Below are positions 50,083 to 59,598 of a stretch of 64,000 nt of DNA, piece by piece (the first letter of the stretch is position 1; each line of letters opens with the position of its first letter). Source of the stretch: Halorubrum distributum JCM 10118. Lineage in GTDB: Archaea; Halobacteriota; Halobacteria; Halobacteriales; Haloferacaceae. The stretch spans positions 277,885 to 341,884 of the forward strand of contig NZ_AOJN01000049.1 of NCBI RefSeq assembly GCF_000337335.1, given 5' to 3'. The position numbers were made by a program, and so were the translations under genes. The notes beneath the pieces were generated by a model. That model was not told where the DNA came from and searched no databases. It was given only the letters and a program-made list of their open reading frames with translations.

Positions 50083-53000
50083 TCAGTTCGGTGCGGTCGC
50101 GGTCGTCACGGTCGTCGTCGCGGTCGTCGCCGCCGGCTCGACGCCGATCAGCGACCCCGCGTCCGTCGAGTTCGTCGTGTTACCGCCGTCGCTTCCGCTA
50201 CCATCGTCGACCGGGCACTCCGAGTCGCCGCTCGGGCAGTCGATGATCTGCTCTTCGAGCTCGACCGTCGCCGCCGAGTCGTCTTCTCCGACGACCTGTC
50301 CTTCGGTCACCTCGACCTGCCCGACGCGCTGGGTGGTGTACAGGTCGTCACCGGTCGTCTGTTCCGTGGTGATGTTGTACGGGCCGGTCGCGCGGACGCT
50401 GGTGTTCGTGTACCCGTTCTCGGGGCCGAACTCCTCGTACCCGGTCGTCGAGTACGGGAGCGTGAACGCGAAGTTCCCGTCGTCGTCCGCCGTCGCGTAC
50501 TGCGTGTACTCGAACGTCTGGCCGTTCGGCTTCTCCATCTCGACGGTCGCTTTGACCTCCTGGCCGGGCTCGGCGCCCGAGCCCTCGACGGTCGCGCCCG
50601 GCACGCGTTCGAACGTCTTGACGAAGTCGTCGCGGAACGCGCCGAGGAACGACTCGCCGAACGTCGCCTGGAGGTCGACGCCGAACCGTTGCGCGAGGAT
50701 GCTCGCCTGCTGTGCGTACGGCGAGCGACCCGGCGCCTCCGTGGCGTGAACGAGCCGGTAGTGTTCGAGCGCGTCGAGCCGCTCGGAGGGGACGCCCATC
50801 ACGCCGCCGACCTGCGCCGAGCCGTCCTCCTCGACGTACGACCGCGCCGCGGAGAGGTTATCGAACCGCTGGATCGGCTGGCCCTCGCTCGGGAGGACCC
50901 TGATGTCGACCTGCTCGCCGGACCGGGTCTGTGCCGTCTGCGGCTCCCAGTCGAGGACGACCGGCTGCGGCTCGACCGCGCTCCCGTAGTGCTGGTAGAG
51001 CCGGATCATCTGGCTCTCGTGGTAGCGCTGTGTCCGCGTCTGGAGCGCGGCCCGGAGCCCGCCGCCCTGGCCGTTCTGTCCTTCTGTCCGCTGGTAGAGC
51101 AGTTCGTTGAAGTCGCGGACGGTCTCGTTACCGCTGTAGAACGTGACCGGCGCGTTGAACTTGGAGTTCGGCGACGCCATCTGCCAGTCGACCATCACGT
51201 AGCGGGTGTTGTTCCCCTCGGTGCTCTGGCTCGCGAGCACTTCCGCGGCCTCCTCCTCGCTCGGCGCGAGCAGGTAGTCGGCCGCTTCGCCCGCGTTCTG
51301 TTGGAACGGGTTCGCGTTCGGAATGCGCTCGGCGCGCGTGGTGATCCAGTGGCCGTAGTCCCACCACGACTGGACGCCGTAGGCGCCCTCCGGATACTCG
51401 AAGTCGCCGTCGGCCGGCCGTTCGTAGGTGCCGTACAGCTCCATCGGGTTGTCCGCACCTTCGAGCTCGCCCGGCTGGGGCGTCTCGTCGTTCATCCACT
51501 GGAGGCTCTCGTCCCACTGGACGACGCTGCCCGGCTGGCTGGAGTTACCCGCCTGCCAGACCGGCGTGGCGACGCCGACGAGGGGAACGATGAGGATCGC
51601 GAGGACGGCGGCGACGGTGAGTATCTGCCAGCCTTCGATCTCGCGGAGCGCGTCGAGTGAGGTGAGCTCCAGGGCGTCGAGCGCGACTTGGAGGAAGTAC
51701 GCCGTCCCGACCGCGACGACGACGGCGAGGTAGTAGTTGAAGCGGACCTGCGTGAACGCGGCGCTCCCGATGAACGCCGCCCACACGACGAAGTACAGCT
51801 CCTCGGCGTCGTACTCGACGAGCAGCGTCGCGCCGACGAGGAAGGCGGCGGCGATGAGGAGACCGATCACCTGCCAGTCGACGCCAACGACGCCGCCGAT
51901 CGCGCTGTACGCCTGCGGGACGGCGTAGACGGAGCCGACGACCGCGAGCGCGGCCGGGATGTACAGCGTGTGGTTGGTGTCGTCGGAACGGTAGAGCGGG
52001 CGCGCAAGGATGTAAAGCACCGCGGCGAGCGCAAGGAAGAAGGCAAGCCCGTACTGCGAGAGGACGAAGTTCGAGAACGAGGCGCCTTGGAGGGGCGGTT
52101 GTGCCTCGCCAATGGTGCGTGCGCCCGCGCTCGCGGAGAATGCGACGGTGTTGAGGAGGTTATTGACGATCGTCGACCACAGCGACGGAATCGCGAGCCA
52201 GACGACGCCTGCGGACGCGAGAACCAGCCCGCCAACGGCCGCGGGATAGGTGTCGGTACCGAGGTCGCGCGCCTCCCACTGGCGGGCGAGCCACGCCAGG
52301 AAGACGGCACCGAGCGCGACGGCGAGCGGTGTGACGATCTGGAGCACCGAGTACTCGCTCGGTGCGAATCGGAAGGTGTCGAGCGGGATAATCTGCATCA
52401 GACCGGCGACTGTCATTGCCACCGCGCCGGCGAACGCCACCGGTTCCGGGCTCTTCCCGTGGTAGGTGTCGCTCGTGAGTTTGACGGCGAGGAAGATGCC
52501 CGTGAAGCCGACCATCAGGATGCCCGGCTGCCACGTCCACATGTAGAGGCCGAGCGCGACGCCGGCCGCCGCGGCGTAGGCAACGGGTTGCCGGAGCGCG
52601 TCCCAGTCTTGGTCGACGACGAGTTCCCACACCGGCTTCTCGCGTTCCGCCACGCCGAGCGCGACGAGGAACGCGAGGATAGCGGTGCTCTGGAAGAACA
52701 CCTCGGCCACGCTGTGGTCGGGGAATCCGACGAGCGTGTAGCGGAGGAACGTGCCGGAGAACAGCGCCAGCGTCAAGGTGCCCGCGAGTGCGGGAATCCG
52801 GTCAACGAACCGCTGCGCGATGAAGTACGTCGGGACCGCGACGAGCGCGCCAACGATGGGTGCCATAATGAGCATGACCTCCTCGGTGCTGCCCGTGATC
52901 GGCCGGGCGATCCAGACCCCGACGGCCATGATGTGGTCCCAGAGGGTGCCGAACTGGCCGGCGTTCGTCCCGACCGGGAAGCCGGTCCAGACGTCGTACG

Positions 53001-53232
53001 GAAGCGTGCTTGGCCAGTTTTCGAGGAGGTAGTTCGTCGTGCGGAGGTGATACCACGCGTCGTTGCCGCGGAAGTACACCTCACCGTTTTGGATGAAGTT
53101 CCCGTACGAGCGCAGCCGCGTCCACAGCATGAACGCGAATATCCCGAGGAGGACGGGAACGTGGTACCACCGCGCGAGGAGATCGGACGGGGACGAGTCC
53201 GATTCGTCCGGCGGATCGTTCGAATCGCTCAT
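50083..53232 (-). CDS. aglB: Dolichyl-phosphooligosaccharide-protein glycotransferase AglB
   Basis: 1049 aa. N-terminal membrane region with about 13 helices. The first acidic motif region GNDAWYHLRTTNYLLENWP is near residue 60 and VGFPDHSVAEVFFQS near 170. The family signature WWDYGHWITTRAERIPNANP (WWDYG) starts the soluble domain near residue 622. A long beta-rich C-terminal periplasmic region follows, with an acidic Ser/Thr tail. It transfers dolichol-linked glycans to Asn of S-layer and archaellum proteins. Confidence 0.96.
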   Translation of the reverse strand: MSDSNDPPDESDSSPSDLLARWYHVPVLLGIFAFMLWTRLRSYGNFIQNGEVYFRGNDAWYHLRTTNYLLENWPSTLPYDVWTGFPVGTNAGQFGTLWDHIMAVGVWIARPITGSTEEVMLIMAPIVGALVAVPTYFIAQRFVDRIPALAGTLTLALFSGTFLRYTLVGFPDHSVAEVFFQSTAILAFLVALGVAEREKPVWELVVDQDWDALRQPVAYAAAAGVALGLYMWTWQPGILMVGFTGIFLAVKLTSDTYHGKSPEPVAFAGAVAMTVAGLMQIIPLDTFRFAPSEYSVLQIVTPLAVALGAVFLAWLARQWEARDLGTDTYPAAVGGLVLASAGVVWLAIPSLWSTIVNNLLNTVAFSASAGARTIGEAQPPLQGASFSNFVLSQYGLAFFLALAAVLYILARPLYRSDDTNHTLYIPAALAVVGSVYAVPQAYSAIGGVVGVDWQVIGLLIAAAFLVGATLLVEYDAEELYFVVWAAFIGSAAFTQVRFNYYLAVVVAVGTAYFLQVALDALELTSLDALREIEGWQILTVAAVLAILIVPLVGVATPVWQAGNSSQPGSVVQWDESLQWMNDETPQPGELEGADNPMELYGTYERPADGDFEYPEGAYGVQSWWDYGHWITTRAERIPNANPFQQNAGEAADYLLAPSEEEAAEVLASQSTEGNNTRYVMVDWQMASPNSKFNAPVTFYSGNETVRDFNELLYQRTEGQNGQGGGLRAALQTRTQRYHESQMIRLYQHYGSAVEPQPVVLDWEPQTAQTRSGEQVDIRVLPSEGQPIQRFDNLSAARSYVEEDGSAQVGGVMGVPSERLDALEHYRLVHATEAPGRSPYAQQASILAQRFGVDLQATFGESFLGAFRDDFVKTFERVPGATVEGSGAEPGQEVKATVEMEKPNGQTFEYTQYATADDDGNFAFTLPYSTTGYEEFGPENGYTNTSVRATGPYNITTEQTTGDDLYTTQRVGQVEVTEGQVVGEDDSAATVELEEQIIDCPSGDSECPVDDGSGSDGGNTTNSTDAGSLIGVEPAATTATTTVTTATAPN

Positions 53233-53377
53233 TACCGCAAGGCACTGTCAAAACGCGCATAAGGCTTGTCATATACCTGCGCTCAATTCGCGTGCCCGCG
53301 GGTGTTCGACCGCGAACACGTTCCAGGATTCGGCCCGAGGCGGAAACCCTAAGCGCGAGCGTCGAAAGCGTCTCGGT
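53233..53377. promoter_or_regulatory. Divergent promoter region aglB / aglG-like
   Basis: 145 bp. On the minus strand cttatg (about 53257-53263) lies about 25 nt from the aglB ATG. On the plus strand ccctaag (about 53347-53353) lies about 24 nt from the GTG of the glycosyltransferase. Confidence 0.42.
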
Positions 53378-54316
53378 GTGAAGGTCTCGGTCGTCGTCTG
53401 TACGTACACGCTGGACATGTACGAACACTTCCGCGAGGCCGCCGACAGCGTCCTCGCACAGACGCACGACGACGTCGAACTCGTCGTGGTCGTCGACGGG
53501 ACGCCCGAGGTGTACGACCGCGTCGCTGAGGATTACGGCGATCGCGAGGACACAGTAATCGCGTGTAACGACCAAAACGTAGGGTTGCTGGCGAGTCGGA
53601 ACCGCGGCGCCGAGCTGGCCTCCGGCGACGTGGTCGCGTTCATCGACGACGACGCGGTGGCGGACGAGGCGTGGGCCGAGCGGTTAACACGTGCCTACGA
53701 GGAGGAGGACGCGATCGCGGCAGGCGGAAAGATGACACCAGAATGGGTCGCGCGGAAGCCGTCGTTTCTGCCCGAAGAGTTTTACTGGTTGATTGGGGTG
53801 ACGCATCGCGGATTCGCGGACGGCCCGGGCGAGGTGCGCAACACCTTCGGCTCGAACATCTCGTTCCGGGCGGACGTGTTCGCGGAGTTGGGCGGGTTCG
53901 ACGTTGATATCGGCGGGCGGAAGGGCGACAAGAACCTCCAGGGTGGGGAGACGGAGCTGTGTGCCCGGATGCGAGAGGAGTACGGTCAGGGCGTGTGGTA
54001 CGATCCGGAGGCAGAGGTGGCACACAAGGTGTTCGAGTATCGGACTGGGTTCCGGTGGTTAATCGACCGTGCGTTCTGGCAGGGGTACTCAAAGCGGGCG
54101 ATGGAGTCGTTCGTCAACGACGAGGGCGGGGAAGAGGGAGCGTTTCTCACAGCCTTGGCGACCGATTCGGTACCGGCACGGACCGCGACTCTGATTCGAG
54201 ACCCCTCGCTGGCCGGCCTGCTTCAGTTCCTTTTCCTCTTTCAATTCACTGCCGCTGTCGGGTTGGGATACGCGTACGCCCTCTGGGACTGGGATGACGA
54301 CACACTTTTTCGATGA
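53378..54316 (+). CDS. Family 2 glycosyltransferase, AglG-like glucuronosyltransferase
   Basis: 312 aa from GTG 53378, directly before KVSVVVCTYTLDMYEHF; the frame upstream is antisense to aglB. GT-A motifs: LVVVVDGTPEVYDRV, GLLASRNRGAELASGDVVAF, IDDDAVADEAWAERL (DXD-like), GGRKGDKNLQGGETELCARM and EVAHKVFEYRT. A C-terminal helix region with one hydrophobic segment anchors it. AglG-type enzymes add hexuronic acid to dolichol-linked sugar in haloarchaea. Confidence 0.88.
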   Translation: MKVSVVVCTYTLDMYEHFREAADSVLAQTHDDVELVVVVDGTPEVYDRVAEDYGDREDTVIACNDQNVGLLASRNRGAELASGDVVAFIDDDAVADEAWAERLTRAYEEEDAIAAGGKMTPEWVARKPSFLPEEFYWLIGVTHRGFADGPGEVRNTFGSNISFRADVFAELGGFDVDIGGRKGDKNLQGGETELCARMREEYGQGVWYDPEAEVAHKVFEYRTGFRWLIDRAFWQGYSKRAMESFVNDEGGEEGAFLTALATDSVPARTATLIRDPSLAGLLQFLFLFQFTAAVGLGYAYALWDWDDDTLFR

Positions 54317-54334
54317 CCCGTCTTTGGGCTCAAT

Positions 54335-55483
54335 ATGGATGCGTCGGCCGCTGACGAACCCGTCGACTTCGACGATCTCGACGTTGCGGTCGCCCACTGG
54401 CACGTCAACGCGTGGGGCGGAGCCGAGTACCTCGTCACGAAGCTCGCGGAGGCCGTCGACGTGGATCGCGTCTACACGCTTGGCGAGCCCGATCCCGACG
54501 ATCCCAATCCGTACGGGTCGGTGACGTTCGAAGACGTAACTCCCAATCTCGACTACTCGGCTGTCCGGGGACTCCAGCGGCGTGCCGGGCGCCTCTTCGA
54601 GTACTCTCAGTGGGAGGACGTCGATTGGCGTGAGTTCGGTGATCCGGACGTGTTGGTCACATCGGGCGCGACGACGCGGGCGGTCATCACGCCCGACGAC
54701 ACGCTTCACGTGAACTACTGTCACTCGCCGCCCCGGTGGTTCTACGACCTCTACCACGACCGCAAGGACTCGCTGTTCGGATCCCTTTCGCGACCGATGA
54801 TACGCTATCTCCGGACGCGGGATATGGCGGTCGATCCGCGCGTCGATCACTACTTCGTCAACAGCCCGATCATCGAACGCCGCCTCTGGAAGTACTACAA
54901 GCGGGACTCGGAGGTGTTGTATCCTCCCGTCGAACTGGATCGGTACCACAACGACGGTGACTACGGATACTTCCTTCACCTCGGTCGGCTTGACGAGGAG
55001 AAGGGCGTTCCCGAGGTCGTCTCGGCGTTCGAACAACTGGACGAGCGGCTGGTGATGGCCGGTGGAGCGGGCGACATCGACGATGAGGTCTTGGATCGGA
55101 TCGAGCGCGCGGAAAATATCGAGTGGCGCGGTTTCGTTGATGAGACCGAGAAGTTCGAGCTACTAGCGCGCTGTACCGCGGTTGTGTTCAACGGGCACAA
55201 CGAAGACTTCGGAATCGTTCCCATTGAGGCGAACGCGAGCGGAAAGCCGGTGTTAGCCCGAAACGAAGGGTTTCCAGGGCACTTTGTGGGCGAGGCGAAT
55301 GGACGACTTCACGACGGGACAGCAGGTAGCATCCAACGGAGTATCGGTGAATTCGCCGAACAAGACTTTACTGTCGATTCCAAGCAACACGTTTCTCGGT
55401 TCTCCATCGATACGTTCACCGAGAGTGCTCGTGATGCCATCGCGGACTGGCACGCCAACCTCCAGCGACGCGTCCGCCAGTAA
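54335..55483 (+). CDS. Family 4 (GT-B) glycosyltransferase
   Basis: 382 aa. VAVAHWHVNAWGGAEYLVTK is the N-terminal donor-fold motif. HVNYCHSPPRWFYDLYHDRK, YFVNSPIIERRLWKYYKRDS, GYFLHLGRLDEEKGVPEVVS and NEDFGIVPIEANASGKPVLA (E-x7-E) complete the GT4 pattern. Cytosolic, membrane-associated retaining glycosyltransferase. 18 bp after the previous gene, same direction. Confidence 0.93.
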   Translation: MDASAADEPVDFDDLDVAVAHWHVNAWGGAEYLVTKLAEAVDVDRVYTLGEPDPDDPNPYGSVTFEDVTPNLDYSAVRGLQRRAGRLFEYSQWEDVDWREFGDPDVLVTSGATTRAVITPDDTLHVNYCHSPPRWFYDLYHDRKDSLFGSLSRPMIRYLRTRDMAVDPRVDHYFVNSPIIERRLWKYYKRDSEVLYPPVELDRYHNDGDYGYFLHLGRLDEEKGVPEVVSAFEQLDERLVMAGGAGDIDDEVLDRIERAENIEWRGFVDETEKFELLARCTAVVFNGHNEDFGIVPIEANASGKPVLARNEGFPGHFVGEANGRLHDGTAGSIQRSIGEFAEQDFTVDSKQHVSRFSIDTFTESARDAIADWHANLQRRVRQ

Positions 55484-55520
55484 CATATACTCCTCCCGAG
55501 TAGCGAAGAACGATTGAACG

Positions 55521-57023
55521 ATGACGGAGACGATCGTCCTCGGTCTCGACGGAGCGAACTGGGACCTGTTAGAGCCGTGGCTCGAAAGCGGCGACCTTCC
55601 GAACATCCAAGCGCTCCGAGAAGCGGGAACGTGGAGCGACATGGAGAGCTGTCCGCCACCGGTCACGTGTCCGAACTGGCGCTGTTACTCGACGGGTAAG
55701 AACCCCGGAAAGCTCGGCGTTTTCTGGTGGGAGAAGATCGACACCGAAAATCGAACGCTCACGACGCCGACATCTCGGTCGTTTATATCGAGTAACTATT
55801 GGGATTACCTGAACGACGCCGGGAAAACGGTCGGGATCATGAACCTCCCGATGTCGTATCCGCCGTTCGAGGTGGACGGCTGGATGGTAGCTGGGGGTCC
55901 CGGAAGCGAACAGGACGACTACACCTACCCGAGCACGCTCGAAGCCGAACTCGAAGAGCGCGACTACCGGCTACATCCGAAAATCCCCGTCACGTCGAAT
56001 GAGGACCGCGAGGCGGCGTCTGCCATCGTCGATCTGATAGACGATCGGTTCGAAACGTTCCGCGGTCTTCTCGAGGATCGCCCCGTTGACGTGGCTCATC
56101 TGACGGTGTTTTACATCAACGTTCTCCAACACTTCTTCTGGCGAGACGACGTAACGAAGCGAGGGTGGCAGGTCATCGACGAACACATCGGCGAGATTCG
56201 CGATGCGTACCCCGACGCAACGCTTTACCTGATGTCCGACCACGGGTGTACCGACGTGGACACGGTGTTCCACGCCAACAGCTGGCTGGAACGCGAGGGG
56301 TACCTCGTCACCAAGACGGGAGCGTCCGAGACGTTCTCGAAGTTCGGGATCAACAAGAAACGCGTCTCCCAGCTCGCACATCGTCTCGGGGTTCACGGGC
56401 TGATCACGTCGCTCACGCCGGAGTCGGTCAAGGACGCCGTCCCCGAGGACGAAGAGGGGTTCAAACGCGAGCAGAAGCTCGACAAGGTGGACTGGGAGCG
56501 CAGCGACGCCATCGCGAGCGGCCAGGGACTGATATACCTGATAGACGACTCTCGAACCGAGGAGCTCGTGCGCGACCTCGAGAAACTCGAACGCAGTGGG
56601 AAGCCGATCGCGAGCGCGGTGTACACGCGCGAGGAGGCGTACGAAGGTGAGTTCGTCGACGAAGCACCGAACGTCATTTTCGATCAGCGCGATGGCGTTC
56701 ACACGAGCGGTGCCATCGGCGACAATCCGGTGTTCTCGGACGCGGGCAAGTGGAAGGCCGAGAACGTCCGGACCGGACTGTTCCTCGCTGCCGGAACTGA
56801 TGCTGGCGACGAGTCACTCGACGATGACCTGTCGATCACGGACGTCGCGCCGACGCTGCTTCAGCAGCTCGGCGTCGCCGTCCCGACCGACATGGACGGG
56901 GAACCGCAACTGACGGGTGGGCAGTCGGTCGCGTCTCGCGAGCCGATTCCGTTCGCGTCGATCGATCAAAGCGCCGACGACGAGGTGGCGGCTCGCTTAG
57001 AGGACCTCGGGTACCTCGAATGA
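55521..57023 (+). CDS. Alkaline phosphatase superfamily phosphodiesterase/nucleotide pyrophosphatase-like
   Basis: 500 aa. IVLGLDGANWDLL gives the first metal Asp, PPVTCPNWRCYSTGKNPGKL the nucleophile (Thr) region, VAHLTVFYINVLQHFFWRDD and YLMSDHGCTDVD (D-H-G metal site) the rest. Family members cleave phosphodiesters, phosphonates or pyrophosphates; in glycan loci they may remove or transfer phospho-groups. No signal peptide. ATGA overlap with the deacetylase-like gene. Confidence 0.88.
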   Translation: MTETIVLGLDGANWDLLEPWLESGDLPNIQALREAGTWSDMESCPPPVTCPNWRCYSTGKNPGKLGVFWWEKIDTENRTLTTPTSRSFISSNYWDYLNDAGKTVGIMNLPMSYPPFEVDGWMVAGGPGSEQDDYTYPSTLEAELEERDYRLHPKIPVTSNEDREAASAIVDLIDDRFETFRGLLEDRPVDVAHLTVFYINVLQHFFWRDDVTKRGWQVIDEHIGEIRDAYPDATLYLMSDHGCTDVDTVFHANSWLEREGYLVTKTGASETFSKFGINKKRVSQLAHRLGVHGLITSLTPESVKDAVPEDEEGFKREQKLDKVDWERSDAIASGQGLIYLIDDSRTEELVRDLEKLERSGKPIASAVYTREEAYEGEFVDEAPNVIFDQRDGVHTSGAIGDNPVFSDAGKWKAENVRTGLFLAAGTDAGDESLDDDLSITDVAPTLLQQLGVAVPTDMDGEPQLTGGQSVASREPIPFASIDQSADDEVAARLEDLGYLE

Positions 57024-57808
57024 CGGTCTGTCTCACCGGCGACGTTCACCACATGTCTCTGGAGACGCGGGACCAGGAGTACATGGACCGCACCGAGGTC
57101 GAGGCCGCTATCGAGTACGCCGAGATTGCCGCCGAGTACGACGTTCCCGTGACGCTGTTCGTGACCGGGAAGGCCGCCGAAGAAGAACCGGAACGAGTGA
57201 AGCGACTCGCGGCCATGGAGAACGTCGAGATCGGCGGGCACAACTACTGGGCGTTCAACACGCTCGTTCACAAGGGGTGGCGGGGACTCACCGGTTCGTG
57301 GAACGGACCGCGTCCGTTTCAGCGCTGGGAGATCCGGAAGACGATCGAGAGGTTCGCCGAGTTGGGCATCGAGATCACGTCCTGGCGTGACCATGCGTAT
57401 CGGCATGACAAGCATACGGCGCCGTTGCTGTCGGAGGCGGGTATCACGCATTTTTCCGACACGGTGAAACCGGATGGAGAGGTTCGGGAGGGGGACGGAC
57501 TGACTGTAGTTCCGATAAACACGCCGCCCGATCATGAACACTTGTATCACGCATTTCGGACGCCGGAATTCGTGGCAGAGAATGACTTTGAGGGACCGTT
57601 CGGGAACAAATCCCGCGAACCAGATGAGTGGCTTGAGTGGGTGATAAATTCCATTGAACGGTCAGTTACTGATGGCCATACCGCGACCGTTCTCACACAC
57701 CCCTCCTGTATGGTGCTTGCTGATGAATTTATGTCGTTTAACCAACTCTGTCAACATGTTTCCACCGAATTTAATTCGACGTGGATATGTAAATCCACTG
57801 TCAACTAA
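57020..57808 (+). CDS. Polysaccharide deacetylase-like (NodB fold) protein
   Basis: 262 aa. TVCLTGDVHHMSLETRDQEY carries an Asp in the usual catalytic-base position. IAAEYDVPVTLFVTGKAAEE, NVEIGGHNYWAFNTLVHKG (GGH motif) and GIEITSWRDHAYRHDKHTAP then LLSEAGITHFSD follow. The TFDDG motif is only partly kept, so substrate and activity may be altered. Base composition starts to drop within this gene. Confidence 0.82.
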   Translation: MTVCLTGDVHHMSLETRDQEYMDRTEVEAAIEYAEIAAEYDVPVTLFVTGKAAEEEPERVKRLAAMENVEIGGHNYWAFNTLVHKGWRGLTGSWNGPRPFQRWEIRKTIERFAELGIEITSWRDHAYRHDKHTAPLLSEAGITHFSDTVKPDGEVREGDGLTVVPINTPPDHEHLYHAFRTPEFVAENDFEGPFGNKSREPDEWLEWVINSIERSVTDGHTATVLTHPSCMVLADEFMSFNQLCQHVSTEFNSTWICKSTVN

Positions 57809-57943
57809 TCACGTGGTTGCTCATGGGAAACAGGTTATTGTTCGGACAGTACGTCGTTATAAGCGTGTAGCGGCCATATCTCGACCGATCGTTCGTTCCC
57901 AGATATGGCACGCACAAACCGTCTCGACTCTCCTCAATCTACG
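57809..57943. other. Gap between convergent transcription units
   Basis: About 135 bp, low GC. No gene or clear terminator seen; it marks the switch from plus-strand glycan genes to the minus-strand cluster. Confidence 0.35.
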
Positions 57944-58561
57944 TTAGGACTCTTGGAGGATACACGTAACAAGCGCGTCCCATCCGTCCACAACATGGAC
58001 CCTTTCCGGGACAGACTCGACGTACGAATTCGCTTTGTTCTGGAAGAAAATCAACGTCCATTCGCCGTCTTCTTCCTCAAGGAAGCGTTCGAGTTTCGAG
58101 AGAGAGTCATCGACGATTATACGCGCACCGAGCGTTTTAGCGGCGTCGATTTTGGGATCTCTTCCAGTATTCAGGTACTCCGAGACCGGAAGCCGATGCT
58201 TCCGAACGTACCTCAACATCGGCGGAATCTCCTCGTCGTGACGCGAGGTAACCAGAACCGGGTACAACCCCTCATCGACCAGCTGTTGTAATCCTGCTGC
58301 CGCCTTGTTACGGATCGGGACCTGGTCGAGACGTGCTACGTTCACCGCATGTGAGACTGCTTCATAGTCTGCCTTCTCTATGTTTCGGACGTTCAAACAG
58401 TAGTTCCGGTCCGTTTGTTGCTCCGAGATATCGTATCCGCGTATCTGGAATTCTTGGCTTTTCAGTGCGTGTGGGCTCGTCACGACACCGTCGAAATCGA
58501 CAGCTATCACCGGACGATCGAGCTGTCGGCCGTCGAACTCCTTAATTGAATCTTCGACCAT
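57944..58561 (-). CDS. HAD superfamily phosphatase (5'-nucleotidase NT5C-like)
   Basis: 205 aa. Motif I VIAVDFDGVVTSPHA (nucleophile Asp), motif II PVLVTSRHDEEIPPM, Lys in RDPKIDAAKTLG and motif IV RIIVDDSLSKLERFL. It lacks a large cap, and the pattern recalls NT5C deoxynucleotidases and the phosphatase half of T4 polynucleotide kinase. Its start lies 20 bp inside the end of the P-loop kinase gene, so the two are co-translated. Confidence 0.85.
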   Translation of the reverse strand: MVEDSIKEFDGRQLDRPVIAVDFDGVVTSPHALKSQEFQIRGYDISEQQTDRNYCLNVRNIEKADYEAVSHAVNVARLDQVPIRNKAAAGLQQLVDEGLYPVLVTSRHDEEIPPMLRYVRKHRLPVSEYLNTGRDPKIDAAKTLGARIIVDDSLSKLERFLEEEDGEWTLIFFQNKANSYVESVPERVHVVDGWDALVTCILQES

Positions 58562-59180
58562 CGAGTAACGCTTGTAGTTCTTGGTGGATTTCGGTGACTA
58601 CTCTGGCGTCACTGCCTTCCTGCTCGATTTCGACTAACCCTCGTTCAGAATCATATCTGACGATCCCGACCTCCCTGCGTTCGACCGGCGGATCCCCGGT
58701 GATCGGTTCTGCTTCCTCTTTCGTGCTTTCGTAGGTGCTAAATTCGGTAGCCTCAGCGAAAGCATCTTCACGGTCCCGTCGCTCGGCGAGGCGTTGCTTG
58801 ATCGCGTCGGTGTCGTTACACTCACAGGCCACGAGGACCACTGGTACATCCCGGTTGAGTCCGACGTTGTACGACAATAGACGCTGTTGGCGTAGCCTGT
58901 GTGACCCATCGATGACTGCACACCCTCCATCATCAATCGTCTCTCCGGCTCGTGACCGCATCTCTTCGTACACTTCCCCGGAGACGGATTCGACAAATGT
59001 ATTATTACTCAAATCGAACTCGTATCCTATGTCCTCGGGCATCAGATGTAGTTCTCGCCGTATCTCCGCGGAGTGATACGCGACAGTGTCGTCCCATCGC
59101 TGTTCAAGCCACTTCGCTATAGTACTCTTTCCAGATGCAGTGGGTCCTGTCAGAACGATCAAACACCTGTCGTCATACAT
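58542..59180 (-). CDS. P-loop kinase (AAA_33/APS-kinase-like)
   Basis: 212 aa from ATG 59178-59180, one base after the cupin stop. Walker A GPTASGKST at residues 12-20. VAYHSAEIRRELHLMPEDIG follows, then GCAVIDGSHRLRQQRLLSYN (Walker B-like) and VVLVACECNDTDAIKQRLAE (the Arg-containing lid follows). The fold is that of small-molecule or polynucleotide 5' kinases. Which of these it phosphorylates is unknown. Confidence 0.85.
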   Translation of the reverse strand: MYDDRCLIVLTGPTASGKSTIAKWLEQRWDDTVAYHSAEIRRELHLMPEDIGYEFDLSNNTFVESVSGEVYEEMRSRAGETIDDGGCAVIDGSHRLRQQRLLSYNVGLNRDVPVVLVACECNDTDAIKQRLAERRDREDAFAEATEFSTYESTKEEAEPITGDPPVERREVGIVRYDSERGLVEIEQEGSDARVVTEIHQELQALLDGRRFN

Positions 59181-59181
59181 C

Positions 59182-59550
59182 TTAAGAAGACGCCATCGTC
59201 TTATCTTCTTTGTGGTTGGGCAATTTGACCGCAATAAGGCGGACCTCACCGTTTTCCGCGCGGATCTCATGGTTGTCCCCCTTTTTGAGGACCATCGAAT
59301 CTCCTGTGTTGAACTCGATTATTTCTTCGTCAGTCTCTACGATCCCGTCCGTGAGAAAGTATAGCACCTCGTCAAGGTTTTCGTGGTGGTGTTTCGCTAC
59401 CTTGTTGCCCTCTGGGATAAGCGTTCGATAAAAGCCGACGTTTTCGACATCGTGTTCCAATTGTTCCGTGAACAGCCGCTTGATAGAGTACTCTCCCCGG
59501 TTTTCTTCTGAGATCTCATCTATCCTGATGACGTCCATATATTGTGCCAA
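59182..59550 (-). CDS. Cupin domain protein
   Basis: 122 aa (a second ATG four codons later is possible). Cupin motif 1: IPEGNKVAKHHHENLDEVLY (three His and Glu metal ligands). Motif 2: FNTGDSMVLKKGDNHEIRAE. Single-domain cupins of this kind are often sugar isomerases/epimerases or dioxygenases; between nucleotide- and sugar-handling genes it may isomerise the intermediate. Confidence 0.9.
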   Translation of the reverse strand: MAQYMDVIRIDEISEENRGEYSIKRLFTEQLEHDVENVGFYRTLIPEGNKVAKHHHENLDEVLYFLTDGIVETDEEIIEFNTGDSMVLKKGDNHEIRAENGEVRLIAVKLPNHKEDKTMASS

Positions 59551-59598
59551 CTAACAGCCTCAAATGCTTATTTACTTTTCGATATCAACTATGTACGT

